Source of the DNA: JACMLX01 sp031374935
GTDB taxonomy: Bacteria > Gemmatimonadota > Gemmatimonadetes > Gemmatimonadales > Gemmatimonadaceae
Reading direction: 5' to 3'
Assembly (NCBI GenBank): GCA_031374935.1
Contig: JANMHB010000072.1
Coordinates: 55,918-119,917 of the forward strand
Length of the DNA: 64,000 nt
The translations under genes and the position numbers were made by a program. Below, piece by piece: positions 1 through 8,679 of this stretch. Positions within the stretch are counted from its first letter, which is position 1; every line of letters begins with the position of its first letter. The notes below the pieces were generated by a model. It was not told the origin of the DNA, did no database searches, and saw only the letters and a program-made list of their open reading frames with translations.

Positions 1-1023
1 GGCACGGATCGCAACCGCCAGGCGCTCGACTGGATCGAGGCGCAGCTCAGGAGCTACGGGTGCACCAACACCGAGCGCCTCACCTACGACTTCCAGCCGC
101 CGACGCCCGTCGCGCGGCCAGCGGGGTCTCCGCCAGCACCCACCGGCGTCCGTCGCGAGCAGGGGGGCGGCCGATCGCGCGGCATGCGCACGCGCACCGG
201 CGTCAACACCGACTCGCTCCGCCAACCCGATGCACGCCTGCGGGCACTGAACTCGCAGCCGAGTACACCCGGCGGGCGTCAGGAGGTGTACTGCACGAAA
301 ATCGGCACGACGCGACCCGACGAGATGTACATCGTCGGCGCGCACATGGATGGCATCGGCTGGGGTGAAGCGGCCAACGATGATGGTTCGGGCACGGCGC
401 TGGTGATGGAGCTGGCGCGCGTGTTCAGCAGTCCGGACGTGCGCACGGACCGGTCCATTCGGTTTGTGCTCTGGAACAATGAGGAGACCGGTCTCAATGG
501 CGCGCGCGCCTACGTCGCACAGCGGGCAGCGTTGCAGGGCCAGGAAATGCCCGTCGGATCAGGCAAGTACCCTGAACCGAAATGGCTCGGCATGATCCAG
601 CACGACATGATGCTCTTCGATCACGGCATGCCGCGGCCGGACAGCACGATGGTCAAGGAGCAGCGCCCGGAGGCGGACGTGAACATCGAGTTTCAGTCGA
701 ACTCGAAGTTCGCGGCACAGTCGCAGGCACTGGCGTGGATACTCCACGGCGCCAATGAAAAGTTCGCCACCGACTATCCGGCTTCGGTCGGCCCGCACAT
801 GACCAACACCGACTCGGGCCCGTTCCAGGATCTGGTGGCCGCCATCAGTCTGCGTGAGAACGAACGCGGCTCGCAGATCGGCAGCGGCTGGGATCCACAC
901 TGGCATCAGCCAACCGACATGTTCTCCACCTTCACCGACAAGGACTTCCGACTCGGCCTGAACGCAGCGCAGACGACACTTGGCGCGCTGGCCCAGCTCA
1001 CCGGAGCACGACTGGCGCGCTGA
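1..1023 (+). CDS. M28-family zinc aminopeptidase, 5' end cut by the window
   Basis: The reading frame is open from base 1, so the start and any signal peptide lie outside the window; 340 residues remain. The di-zinc M28 ligand pattern is visible: GAHMDG (His near residue 115 of the visible part), ANDDGSG (bridging Asp), NNEETG (catalytic Glu and metal Glu), a later Asp in QHDMM, and the final His in the region PHMTNTDSGPF or WDPHWHQPTD. Members of this family release N-terminal amino acids from peptides and are usually exported, which I cannot verify here. Residues roughly 35-95 are Arg- and Pro-rich and look like a linker. The gene is convergent with the lipoprotein gene that ends one base downstream. 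Confidence 0.88.
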   Translation, partial: GTDRNRQALDWIEAQLRSYGCTNTERLTYDFQPPTPVARPAGSPPAPTGVRREQGGGRSRGMRTRTGVNTDSLRQPDARLRALNSQPSTPGGRQEVYCTKIGTTRPDEMYIVGAHMDGIGWGEAANDDGSGTALVMELARVFSSPDVRTDRSIRFVLWNNEETGLNGARAYVAQRAALQGQEMPVGSGKYPEPKWLGMIQHDMMLFDHGMPRPDSTMVKEQRPEADVNIEFQSNSKFAAQSQALAWILHGANEKFATDYPASVGPHMTNTDSGPFQDLVAAISLRENERGSQIGSGWDPHWHQPTDMFSTFTDKDFRLGLNAAQTTLGALAQLTGARLAR

Positions 1024-2286
1024 TCACGGCGGATGCGCGCGTTCGAGCGGTACGGCGTATGGTTCACACGCCAGTCGCTGGCTTTCCGGGCGCCGGAATG
1101 CAGTCTCGAGGACATTCCCCGGTGCCGCGAGTCGCACCGCCATCGAATCGGCGGCGGCATCGGGCGTGAGGCGCAGGTGAATCGCCAGGCGATTCACCGC
1201 TGCCGACAGCGTCGTCACCGCGCGTGCGTCAAGCAGGTCGGCGGGAAACGCTCGACACGCCGAGAGCGCCACACGATATACGGCACCCAATGCGTCGACG
1301 GCCGGCTCGTACGGGCGACGCGCATCGAAGCGAACTCTGCTCAGCGCCGCGTCCTGCATCTGCGTCGCGATCAGCCGGCGTGCGTCGGATACCGTAATCG
1401 GCGGACCAAGCAGTTCGCGATACGACCGGCCGCGCGAGCCACCGATCGTGCGTGCGAGCGCTTCTTCCGCGACGTACGGGATGCTCGACCCACGCACATC
1501 GACCTGTGGATGCACACTCTTCAACACGACATGCACCAGTTCGTGCGATGCAATACCGTTGCCGCGTGACGCCGCGAACACCGCCGCGCCGATCCCTGCT
1601 TCGGCCAGTGTCCAGTCAGCATACACGCCATCGTTCCACCCGATCGGGAAGCGCGCCGCAAACCGCTCCTGGTCGGCGAACAGGAACGCCAGCACCGGCG
1701 TGTCGTCGCTGACGCCCAGTAGCCGCCCGATCCGCGCCAGTGTGTCGCCCACGGCGATCGCAACCGACGCCGGCATCGACGAGTCGAGCAGTGCCGTCAG
1801 CCGTCCACTGACCACGGGCCGCATGGAGCGTGCGAGACGCTCGAGCGCGCGCGGCTCCGTCGAGTCCTCGAGTGCGAAACTCCGCACGCGCGCATCGCGC
1901 AGGTAGCCACAGAGCACATAGGTCGGCTTCGGCAATACGCGGTTGCGCCGCACCGGCACGCGCACCAGCCGTTCATTCGGGGCTGCCGACGCAACCCAGT
2001 ATGCCAGCAGGCTGGCGTCGAAGTGCTGCACCAGACTGGCGCTGCGCTCCGGGTCCGGCGGCGGCGAGAAGTCCGGCCGACGAATCGCCTCCTCTCGCGC
2101 AGCGGCATCCAGCTCGCGGATGCCGCCGCCGGTCGGCCGGGTGGCAGGGCAGGACGATCGCGCGTCATTCCGCGATGCTCGCTCGCGCGCATCCGTCGAC
2201 GCCGCGGCATCAGTCGGTCGTGCACTTCCCGTTGCGCACGCGCCGAGCGCGACGACACACAGACTGCCATGTACGACGCGCCTCAT
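1024..2286 (-). CDS. Putative lipoprotein with an HExxH metallopeptidase-like motif
   Basis: I chose the ATG at 2286 because it gives a short basic N-terminus, a hydrophobic stretch and the lipobox LGAC (lipid Cys near residue 16); the longer frame up to 2424 would run into the end of the neighbouring gene. The 420-residue product contains HELVH near residues 248-252, followed about 22 residues later by YVAEEALA. That is the layout of gluzincin zinc peptidases (HExxH then Glu in a WLxEGLA-like segment). It could be an outer-membrane-anchored peptidase, but no named family is recognisable and overall conservation cannot be judged. The frame is coherent and rich in Ala and Arg like its neighbours. 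Confidence 0.7.
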   Translation of the reverse strand: MRRVVHGSLCVVALGACATGSARPTDAAASTDARERASRNDARSSCPATRPTGGGIRELDAAAREEAIRRPDFSPPPDPERSASLVQHFDASLLAYWVASAAPNERLVRVPVRRNRVLPKPTYVLCGYLRDARVRSFALEDSTEPRALERLARSMRPVVSGRLTALLDSSMPASVAIAVGDTLARIGRLLGVSDDTPVLAFLFADQERFAARFPIGWNDGVYADWTLAEAGIGAAVFAASRGNGIASHELVHVVLKSVHPQVDVRGSSIPYVAEEALARTIGGSRGRSYRELLGPPITVSDARRLIATQMQDAALSRVRFDARRPYEPAVDALGAVYRVALSACRAFPADLLDARAVTTLSAAVNRLAIHLRLTPDAAADSMAVRLAAPGNVLETAFRRPESQRLACEPYAVPLERAHPP

Positions 2287-2335
2287 GAGACGGACGCTTC
2301 GTGGCGACGCCAACGCCGCGCGACGCTCGGTGCGA

Positions 2336-3607
2336 TCAATCACCGAGCCACAGACCAATGCCGCTGGCGACCGCCAGTGCCGCGAGTGCACCGCCTGCCA
2401 CTCGCCGAAGTTCCCGGCTGCCAAGCGTCAGTGCCATAGTGCCTTTCAATCCGGTATTGGCCAGCATGCCGACGGCAATGGCCCGCGCCGCCAGCCTGCT
2501 CGCGTCGGGCGTGTTGCCAAGTCGCGCCATCGAGAACGTGAGCGCATCCATGTCGGTGAGCCCGAGCAGAAAGGCGGATGTCAGTACGCCGGTATTCCCG
2601 AACGTATCCTGCGAGATCCGGATCGCGAAGAGTGCCACCTGAAAGGCGAGGGCGAGTTGCAGCGCTGTACCGATGCGCAGTGGTGACTGCAGGGCGTCAA
2701 CCGATTGGCCGGCAGCCCCTTTCGGCAGCTTCCAAAGTGCCAGACCGACGACCGCTGACCCGACGACCAACGGAGGCGCGAAGAACGGGAGCAGCGCGCG
2801 CGCGACGATCGGGCTGAGTACCGCGGTCACCACGGCGACTCGCACCACCAGAATCGTGCACGCGGCTGCGATGCCAAGTCCCAGCGACGCCGCCAGTGCC
2901 GGATCGGCCCTGCTCCGCCGCGAAAACTGCAGCGTGACCGCCGTACTCGAGACGAGGCCACCGAGCATCCCCATCAACGCGTATCCGCGAGAGGCGCCGA
3001 CCCAGCGCTGCAGCAGGAATCCGCCGTAGTTCACCGCGCAAAAGATGAGCACGACGATCCACAGCTCGCGCGGGTTCACGCCCCCCCATGGCCCCCAGGC
3101 GACGTTCGGCAGCAGTGGAAGGATCACCAGTGCCAGGACCGCAAACTGCAATGCACCAGTGAGTTCGCGCTCACCGAGCCGCTCGAGAATACCGTGGATC
3201 TGCGCCTTGCCAACCAATGCCGCCACCACCAGCGTGCCGACACCGGCGGCAATTGCGCGATGGCCCATGCCGGCGAGAGCCGCCAGCGCGAGCACGAGAA
3301 TCGCAGCAGTTTCGGTAGTGCCATCGGCCGTGGCACCCGGCCGACGCACCGCCAGTGCATAGGCGAGGACGCTGAGAACTCCTCCCGACGTCAGCAGTGC
3401 GACGGCGGCCAGCGCATTGCCTTCCTGCAGCAGATGCCCGCTGATGCCGCCGAGCAGCCCGAGCATGAAGAATGTCCGGACGCCGGCGAACCGTCCGTCA
3501 GGGCCTTCCGTATGCCCAGTGCGTTCGCGCTCGAAGCCCACCGCGAGTCCGACCAGCGCGGCGACGGCGAGATTGGCAGCGAACAGCAATTCGGGGCTTG
3601 CGGGCAT
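2336..3607 (-). CDS. MgtC/SapB-DUF4010 family integral membrane protein
   Basis: The 423-residue product is almost entirely hydrophobic, with about a dozen membrane segments. The N-terminal part carries the MgtC/SapB signature (LVGLAVGFERERTG, then GVRTFFMLGLLGG) and the C-terminal half matches the DUF4010 type, with NYGGFLLQRWVG and GLTDMDALTFSMARL. MgtC-type proteins are linked to magnesium homeostasis and modulation of ATP synthase in some bacteria; the role of the long MgtC-DUF4010 form is not established. It is followed 49 bases downstream by the lipoprotein gene on the same strand, but the functions look unrelated. Confidence 0.85.
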   Translation of the reverse strand: MPASPELLFAANLAVAALVGLAVGFERERTGHTEGPDGRFAGVRTFFMLGLLGGISGHLLQEGNALAAVALLTSGGVLSVLAYALAVRRPGATADGTTETAAILVLALAALAGMGHRAIAAGVGTLVVAALVGKAQIHGILERLGERELTGALQFAVLALVILPLLPNVAWGPWGGVNPRELWIVVLIFCAVNYGGFLLQRWVGASRGYALMGMLGGLVSSTAVTLQFSRRSRADPALAASLGLGIAAACTILVVRVAVVTAVLSPIVARALLPFFAPPLVVGSAVVGLALWKLPKGAAGQSVDALQSPLRIGTALQLALAFQVALFAIRISQDTFGNTGVLTSAFLLGLTDMDALTFSMARLGNTPDASRLAARAIAVGMLANTGLKGTMALTLGSRELRRVAGGALAALAVASGIGLWLGD

Positions 3608-3747
3608 CGGTCCTTCGGCGGCGCGTTGCAGGTGGATGCATCAGCAGCGAGACGTCCGGGCCGCGGTGGCCTGATCGCGCCTGCCACTCTGTTCTCTGCA
3701 CGACACGCGTCCGACACGCGTCGCGCACCTCGCAATCCCGGACGGCC

Positions 3748-4590
3748 CTACGCCTTCCCCAGAATCGCGAAATCCTCCTTCGCCTGCCCTGCCGCAAGAC
3801 ACTCATCCATCCGGGCGGCCAGCGCCGACAGCATTGGCATCGCTGCGGGCTCCGCGGTTTCGAGCATCAGGCGCAGGTCCTTGCGTGCGACATCGAGCGT
3901 GAAATTCGGCTCGTACGTGCCAGACACCATCATTGCACCGCGCATGGTGAGCGGTCCGTTCAGATTCACCTTTGCCAGCATCTCGAGCACACCGCTGCGG
4001 GCAACGCCCGCGGCATCCGCCATGTGCATCACGTCGGCCAGCACGCCCACGACCGACAGCGCGGCCGCGTTGCCGAAGAGCTTGTATGCGGCGGCCAGAT
4101 CGGCCCGCTCACCAACGTGCCACAGCTCACCGGTCATCTCCGCCAGCGCATCGTGCACCAGCGCCACGCGCGAGGCGGGGCCCGCCACCAGCATCATGCC
4201 TTTCGCCAGCCGCGCGGCGCCCGGGCCCATCATCACCGGCGCGTGGAGGTACGCGATGCCGGCCGCATCCAGTGCCGCCGCGCGTGCGGCCGTCCGCGCC
4301 GGCAGCGTGGTGGTATGATCGACGACGATCGCATCCGGGTGCAGCGCCGCCTGAAAATCGGCGATGGCGGCATCCACCGAGTCGTCGTCGAGCAGCACCA
4401 GATGCACACGGTCGGCGCCGCGCACCGCTTCCGCCGGCGACTCGGCCACCGTCGCACCCAACGCAACCAGCGGGTCGGTCTTCGAGGCGGTTCGGTTCCA
4501 GACCACGACCTGGCTCCCGCCCCGTGCGAGCATCCCTTCCGCCAGCCCGCTGCCGAGCAACCCCATACCGAGGACGGCGATCCGTGACAT
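3748..4590 (-). CDS. NAD(P)-dependent beta-hydroxyacid dehydrogenase
   Basis: Start is taken at the ATG at 4590, which places the Rossmann motif IAVLGMGLLGSGLAEGM at residues 3-19, as is usual; the open frame extends upstream to 4689 without a motif. The 280-residue size, the Rossmann fold followed by LHAPVMMGPGAARLAKGMM (position of the family DAPVSGG segment) and AAYKLFGNAA with the catalytic Lys and following Asn identify the 3-hydroxyisobutyrate / tartronate semialdehyde / 6-phosphogluconate dehydrogenase superfamily. The substrate cannot be told from sequence. Cytoplasmic. No operon partner is obvious: the MgtC-type gene lies 140 bases downstream and the next gene is divergent. Confidence 0.88.
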   Translation of the reverse strand: MSRIAVLGMGLLGSGLAEGMLARGGSQVVVWNRTASKTDPLVALGATVAESPAEAVRGADRVHLVLLDDDSVDAAIADFQAALHPDAIVVDHTTTLPARTAARAAALDAAGIAYLHAPVMMGPGAARLAKGMMLVAGPASRVALVHDALAEMTGELWHVGERADLAAAYKLFGNAAALSVVGVLADVMHMADAAGVARSGVLEMLAKVNLNGPLTMRGAMMVSGTYEPNFTLDVARKDLRLMLETAEPAAMPMLSALAARMDECLAAGQAKEDFAILGKA

Positions 4591-4762
4591 GTCTGCCTGC
4601 GTTGTAGGTTTGTGTCCGACAGCGTCGATGGTGAAGATAGCAGGGACCGCGCACCATCGTGATGCCGCAACCGCTCGCACCGATGTCATCCGATGACCGC
4701 CTCACAGACACCCGCGCGGCAGCAGCGCAGGTGCGCGTCGGGCACACTCCCAGGAATTTCGC

Positions 4763-5269
4763 ATGTGCCCCGTTTCCGCATCGGACCTGCCAGCGCTCAC
4801 GCGACCGCACTACTTCGCCGGTCAGCTGCTGAGCGCCGAGGATCTGCGCGCCGAGCAGGAGTATCAGCGGGCACGGGCCCAGCTGCACAATCGTCTTCTT
4901 CATGGCTGGGGGGTCATCGCCGGGCTTGATGCCCGAAGCCGCAGCGGAGAGATCATCGTGAGTCCAGGGCTCGCATTGGATTCATATGGCAATGAACTCA
5001 TCCTCACTCACGACGCATCGCTCGTGCTGGCGCCAGGATCGATCGGGTGTGCTGCCCGATTCGTCGTGGCACGACTCAGCGAAACGCTCACCGATCCCGT
5101 GGTCGTGGGCGACCGCACCGAGTTCAGGCGCGTCGTTTGCGGCGTGACCATCGAGACGACCGAGGCTGCGCCGCGTGGGCACGATGGTGCCGTGGCGATC
5201 GCGCGACTGCTCTGGCGCACGACGCAGTGGCGCGTCGACGCACGGTATCGACGCCGGCGAGCGAAGTGA
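4763..5269 (+). CDS. Small protein of the RPxYFxGQLL type (phage-tail/injection-system associated family)
   Basis: A 168-residue soluble protein. Residues 13-60 read RPHYFAGQLLSAEDLRAEQ, then HNRLLHGWGVIAGL. This opening recurs in proteins found beside contractile-injection-system or phage-tail gene sets in several phyla, where it has no settled biochemical function. Here it stands alone: no sheath, tube, baseplate or AAA gene is nearby. The C-terminus ends in a basic tail (RYRRRRAK). The membrane AraC regulator starts only 19 bases downstream, so the two may be co-transcribed. The family assignment rests on the N-terminal motif only. Confidence 0.6.
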   Translation: MCPVSASDLPALTRPHYFAGQLLSAEDLRAEQEYQRARAQLHNRLLHGWGVIAGLDARSRSGEIIVSPGLALDSYGNELILTHDASLVLAPGSIGCAARFVVARLSETLTDPVVVGDRTEFRRVVCGVTIETTEAAPRGHDGAVAIARLLWRTTQWRVDARYRRRRAK

Positions 5270-5288
5270 GATTGGACCGCCCGCACGC

Positions 5289-6467
5289 GTGATATCCTTC
5301 GGTCCCCGGAGCATTCTGCTCCTCGTCGGGACGGTGCACGGGATCGTGCTTGCCGTCCTGCTCTTGCGTGTCCCCGCCAACCGCATTGCAAACCGCCTCC
5401 TGGCGCTGCTGCTGGCTGTGGTTGCGCTGCGTGTGTTTCCGTACATCATCGGTTTCGCGGGATTCTATGACGCGTACCCCTGGCTTTCGTACTTCCCCTA
5501 TGACTGGTCGCTCGGCTACGGTGCGCTGATCTGGCTCTACACGCGCGCCATCTGTGCGGGGGAGTTGCCTGCGCGATGGAGGTGGCACCTGCTTCCTGCC
5601 GCAGTGCAGGGCACCTACTACTGCCTGATGTTCGCGCAGCCGCTGGCGTTCAAAGACCAGTGGAACGCCACGATCCACGATCCGCGGATCGTCCCGGTGG
5701 AAACCGTCTGGTCATTGCTCGCGATGGCCATCTATCTCACGATGGCCTGGCGCGACTATGTCGCCTACCAGCGCTGGCTGGATTCGGACCTGTCGAACCG
5801 CGAGGAGTTCCGGCTCTCGTGGCTGCGCGCCTTGTTGCTCGCCTTCGGCGCCACCCTCGCCTTCTGGGTGGCGACCTCGCTGATCGACGCGTTCGTCCGC
5901 AGCCTGAACTACTTCGATCGCTTCCCACTGTATCTCTGGTTCTCGCTGCTGATCTATGGGTTGGGGGTGGGAGGACTGCGGAACGCGACCCGCCTCTACC
6001 CACGACCGGGGCCAGACCTCGAGTTGCCGCCAGAATCAGCGATCGGCGAAACCGACGAGGTGACGCCACCGACGGACGGACCGGCTCCTGTGCTGGACCG
6101 GAAGCCGGACTGGACCGCGGCTGGTCAGCGTTGGAGCGAACTGGTCCGCAAAGAGGGGTGGTGGCGGGATCCGGACTTGACCGCCCCTCTCCTCGCCAGA
6201 CACCTCGCCACCAACACCAACTATCTGTCACGAGCGCTGAACGAGGGCCTCGGTCAGAACTTCAACGAGTTCGTGAACCGTCTGCGCGTCGAGGCCGTGC
6301 AAGCCGAACTGGCGCGCGCAGACCTGGATCGGGACGTTCTCGCGGTGGCCCTCGATGCCGGCTTCAACTCGAAGGCCTCCTTCAACCGGGTGTTCAAGCG
6401 CCTGACGGGCGAAACCCCGACCGAATTTCGCCGCCGCCACGGCCTCGCGGCGTCTCAAGATCGGTAA
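5289..6467 (+). CDS. AraC-family regulator with N-terminal membrane-spanning sensor
   Basis: I place the start at GTG 5289, directly after the preceding gene; the open frame extends into that gene but without homology. The 392-residue protein has about seven hydrophobic helices in residues 5-235 (for example SILLLVGTVHGIVLAVLLL and YLWFSLLIYGLGVGGL), then a charged linker, then an AraC-type double helix-turn-helix at about 285-385 with LARHLATNTNYLSRALNEG and AGFNSKASFNRVFKRLTG. This architecture lets a membrane domain sense a signal and the tethered domain bind DNA. The S41 peptidase gene begins 82 bases downstream, making it a plausible target or partner. Confidence 0.88.
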   Translation: MISFGPRSILLLVGTVHGIVLAVLLLRVPANRIANRLLALLLAVVALRVFPYIIGFAGFYDAYPWLSYFPYDWSLGYGALIWLYTRAICAGELPARWRWHLLPAAVQGTYYCLMFAQPLAFKDQWNATIHDPRIVPVETVWSLLAMAIYLTMAWRDYVAYQRWLDSDLSNREEFRLSWLRALLLAFGATLAFWVATSLIDAFVRSLNYFDRFPLYLWFSLLIYGLGVGGLRNATRLYPRPGPDLELPPESAIGETDEVTPPTDGPAPVLDRKPDWTAAGQRWSELVRKEGWWRDPDLTAPLLARHLATNTNYLSRALNEGLGQNFNEFVNRLRVEAVQAELARADLDRDVLAVALDAGFNSKASFNRVFKRLTGETPTEFRRRHGLAASQDR

Positions 6468-6549
6468 TCCGGGCAGCTTCTCCGAATTCGCGACGCAGCA
6501 GACCACGGCGGCCGGCATTCTCCCACGACCTTCACCTCGAGGAGCCCTC

Positions 6550-8517
6550 GTGCCCCAGTCGCGCACCTACCGGATGTCCCTGCTCGTCGCCGTCACATCC
6601 GTCTCGATACCGCTCGCGGCGCAGCCCGCCAAGCCGGAGTTTCTTCCCCGCCTACTGACGCCAACCGAGGTCCGGGCCGATGTCGCCCTGCTTCGACAGG
6701 CACTGGAGCAGGTCCACGCCGGCTACGATCGGTATGTGCCGCGCCGGGTGATGGACAGTGCCTTCGCCCGGCTGGATCAGCGGGCCGATTCGGCCATGAC
6801 CGACGTCTCACTCTACCGCGACCTGGCGCTGCTGCTGGCGAAGATCCGCTGCAACCACACCAAGGCGGAGTACCCGCAATCGCTCGAGAACTTCCGCACC
6901 GAACAGCCGACCCACCTGCCCGTGCATGTCCGGGTCTTCGACAAACGGATGTTCGTCGCGACCAGCGTGGGTGGCGCGATCCCGCGCGGCACGGAAGTCC
7001 TGAGCATCAACGGCATTCCGGCTGCCGACATCGTGACCCGGCTGTCGCGCTTCGTGGCCATCGATGGTTTCACGGATTTCTCGCGCAGCGCCCTGCTCGA
7101 GTCCGACGGTGACCTGATGGGCAGTGATCTGGACCACTACTGGCCGATCGAATTCGGCTTTGCCGACCGGTGGGACTTCGTCCTCCGAACGGCCCGCGGA
7201 ACCCGCCAGCGCGCCACGCTGGCGCCGATCACGTATCCCGCCTGGCGGGTATTGGGCGGCGACACCGCCACGGTCGATTTCCGGTCGGGGACGAGCTGGT
7301 CGATGCTCGACGACACCACGGCGCTGCTGCAGCTGCGCAGCTTCGTAAACTATCGGGTTCCGATCGATGCCGATTCGCTGTATCGCTCGATCTTCGGGCA
7401 GTTCCAGACCAGAAACGTGACACACCTGATCGTCGATCTCCGCGAAAACGGTGGTGGCTCCGATGACGCCTCGGCGGGCCTGCTGCGCTACCTCTCGGAT
7501 GTGCCGGTGACGCCACTGCGCGGCGTCCGCCGTCGCACCATCCGTATCGACAGCACCTTGGCCGGCGCTGTCGAGACGTGGGGGGATCGTGCACCGATCT
7601 TCACACCGAATGTGATGCTGTTCGAGGCGGAGCGCGACGGCTGGTATGTCGAACGTGGGTCTGCACAAACGCTGCCTCCCGCAGCGAACGCGTTCAGGGG
7701 GCATGTCTCGATGCTGACCGGGCGGCAGAACAGCTCCGGCTCGACGATGCTGCTGGCGGTGCTGCAGCAAATCGGCGCACGCACCGGACGCCTGCGCCTG
7801 ATTGGTGAGGAGACCGGGGGCAGCGCCGAGGGACCGACGGCAGGACAGATCCTCTTCCTGCGCCTGCCGAATAGCCGGATGCGGGTGCGAATACCGCTGA
7901 AACGCAGCGATGTCAACGTGACCGAGGTCGTCACGGGGATGGGCGTCTTCCCCGATGTCGACGCGACCGAGACGCTGGCGGATTTTCGGGCCGGCATCGA
8001 TCGCGCACTCGTGTCGGCGCGAACGACACCGTGGCGCGTGGCCGCTTCACCCCTGGCACCGACCGTCGGAGTGATGCGCGGTGTGCTCGAGTACCGTGAC
8101 TATGGCAACGGACGGCGCGTGCTGCTGCCGACCGTCGTCCATACCGCCCCCATCGGACAGACCGCGGCGTTCCGTCAACGCACCGTCTACGATGACGGCC
8201 CTGGGAACACGATCTACTCGACGGAGCAACTCCAGATCGTGGGCGACCAGTGGATCGAAGGTGCGGCGGCGGCCGACGGGGGGATGCCCGAAGGCAGGCG
8301 GGTGCTGCGCATCGTCTCGCGGCGGCGAACGCCCGAGGGGCTGGTACTCGTCCTGCGCGGCCGCGGGATGGACGACAATCAGCCGGTGGAGTTCCGTTAC
8401 ACGGTCACACTCGCCCGGTCGGTGCAGCGGCGGCTGAAGGAATTCCGTCGTCCCGGCCAGGCATGGCAGTACCGGCACGAATATCGATTCGGCCGTGGGG
8501 CGAGCAGCCTGCCGTGA
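6550..8517 (+). CDS. Secreted S41-family (tail-specific/tricorn-like) peptidase
   Basis: The start is GTG 6550, preceded by a purine-rich GAGGAG site about 5 bases upstream. A signal peptide (MSLLVAVTSVSIPLAAQPA) follows a short leader. The 655-residue product has the S41 core: IVDLRENGGGSDD, then TGRQNSSGSTML with the likely nucleophile serine, then GEETGGSAEGPTAGQ. A PDZ-like segment may lie near residues 115-160 (VGGAIPRGTEVLSINGIPAADI). The C-terminal 150 residues after the catalytic domain form an extra beta-rich region of unknown role. Expected location is periplasm or outer surface. It lies downstream of the membrane AraC regulator on the same strand. Confidence 0.85.
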   Translation: MPQSRTYRMSLLVAVTSVSIPLAAQPAKPEFLPRLLTPTEVRADVALLRQALEQVHAGYDRYVPRRVMDSAFARLDQRADSAMTDVSLYRDLALLLAKIRCNHTKAEYPQSLENFRTEQPTHLPVHVRVFDKRMFVATSVGGAIPRGTEVLSINGIPAADIVTRLSRFVAIDGFTDFSRSALLESDGDLMGSDLDHYWPIEFGFADRWDFVLRTARGTRQRATLAPITYPAWRVLGGDTATVDFRSGTSWSMLDDTTALLQLRSFVNYRVPIDADSLYRSIFGQFQTRNVTHLIVDLRENGGGSDDASAGLLRYLSDVPVTPLRGVRRRTIRIDSTLAGAVETWGDRAPIFTPNVMLFEAERDGWYVERGSAQTLPPAANAFRGHVSMLTGRQNSSGSTMLLAVLQQIGARTGRLRLIGEETGGSAEGPTAGQILFLRLPNSRMRVRIPLKRSDVNVTEVVTGMGVFPDVDATETLADFRAGIDRALVSARTTPWRVAASPLAPTVGVMRGVLEYRDYGNGRRVLLPTVVHTAPIGQTAAFRQRTVYDDGPGNTIYSTEQLQIVGDQWIEGAAAADGGMPEGRRVLRIVSRRRTPEGLVLVLRGRGMDDNQPVEFRYTVTLARSVQRRLKEFRRPGQAWQYRHEYRFGRGASSLP

Positions 8518-8679
8518 GTGTCAGGGGGTTCCCTGATCCACTCGCACGCACGGCGGCTCCGATGGGCTCAACCTCGCGGGTCATGGGCCGATACTCGTGC
8601 GGAAGCGGCGCTGGCATCAGTAGCACACCAGTCCGCCAGCTGCACACTGGTTTCTCGCCTCTCGCCGACTTTGCGATCC

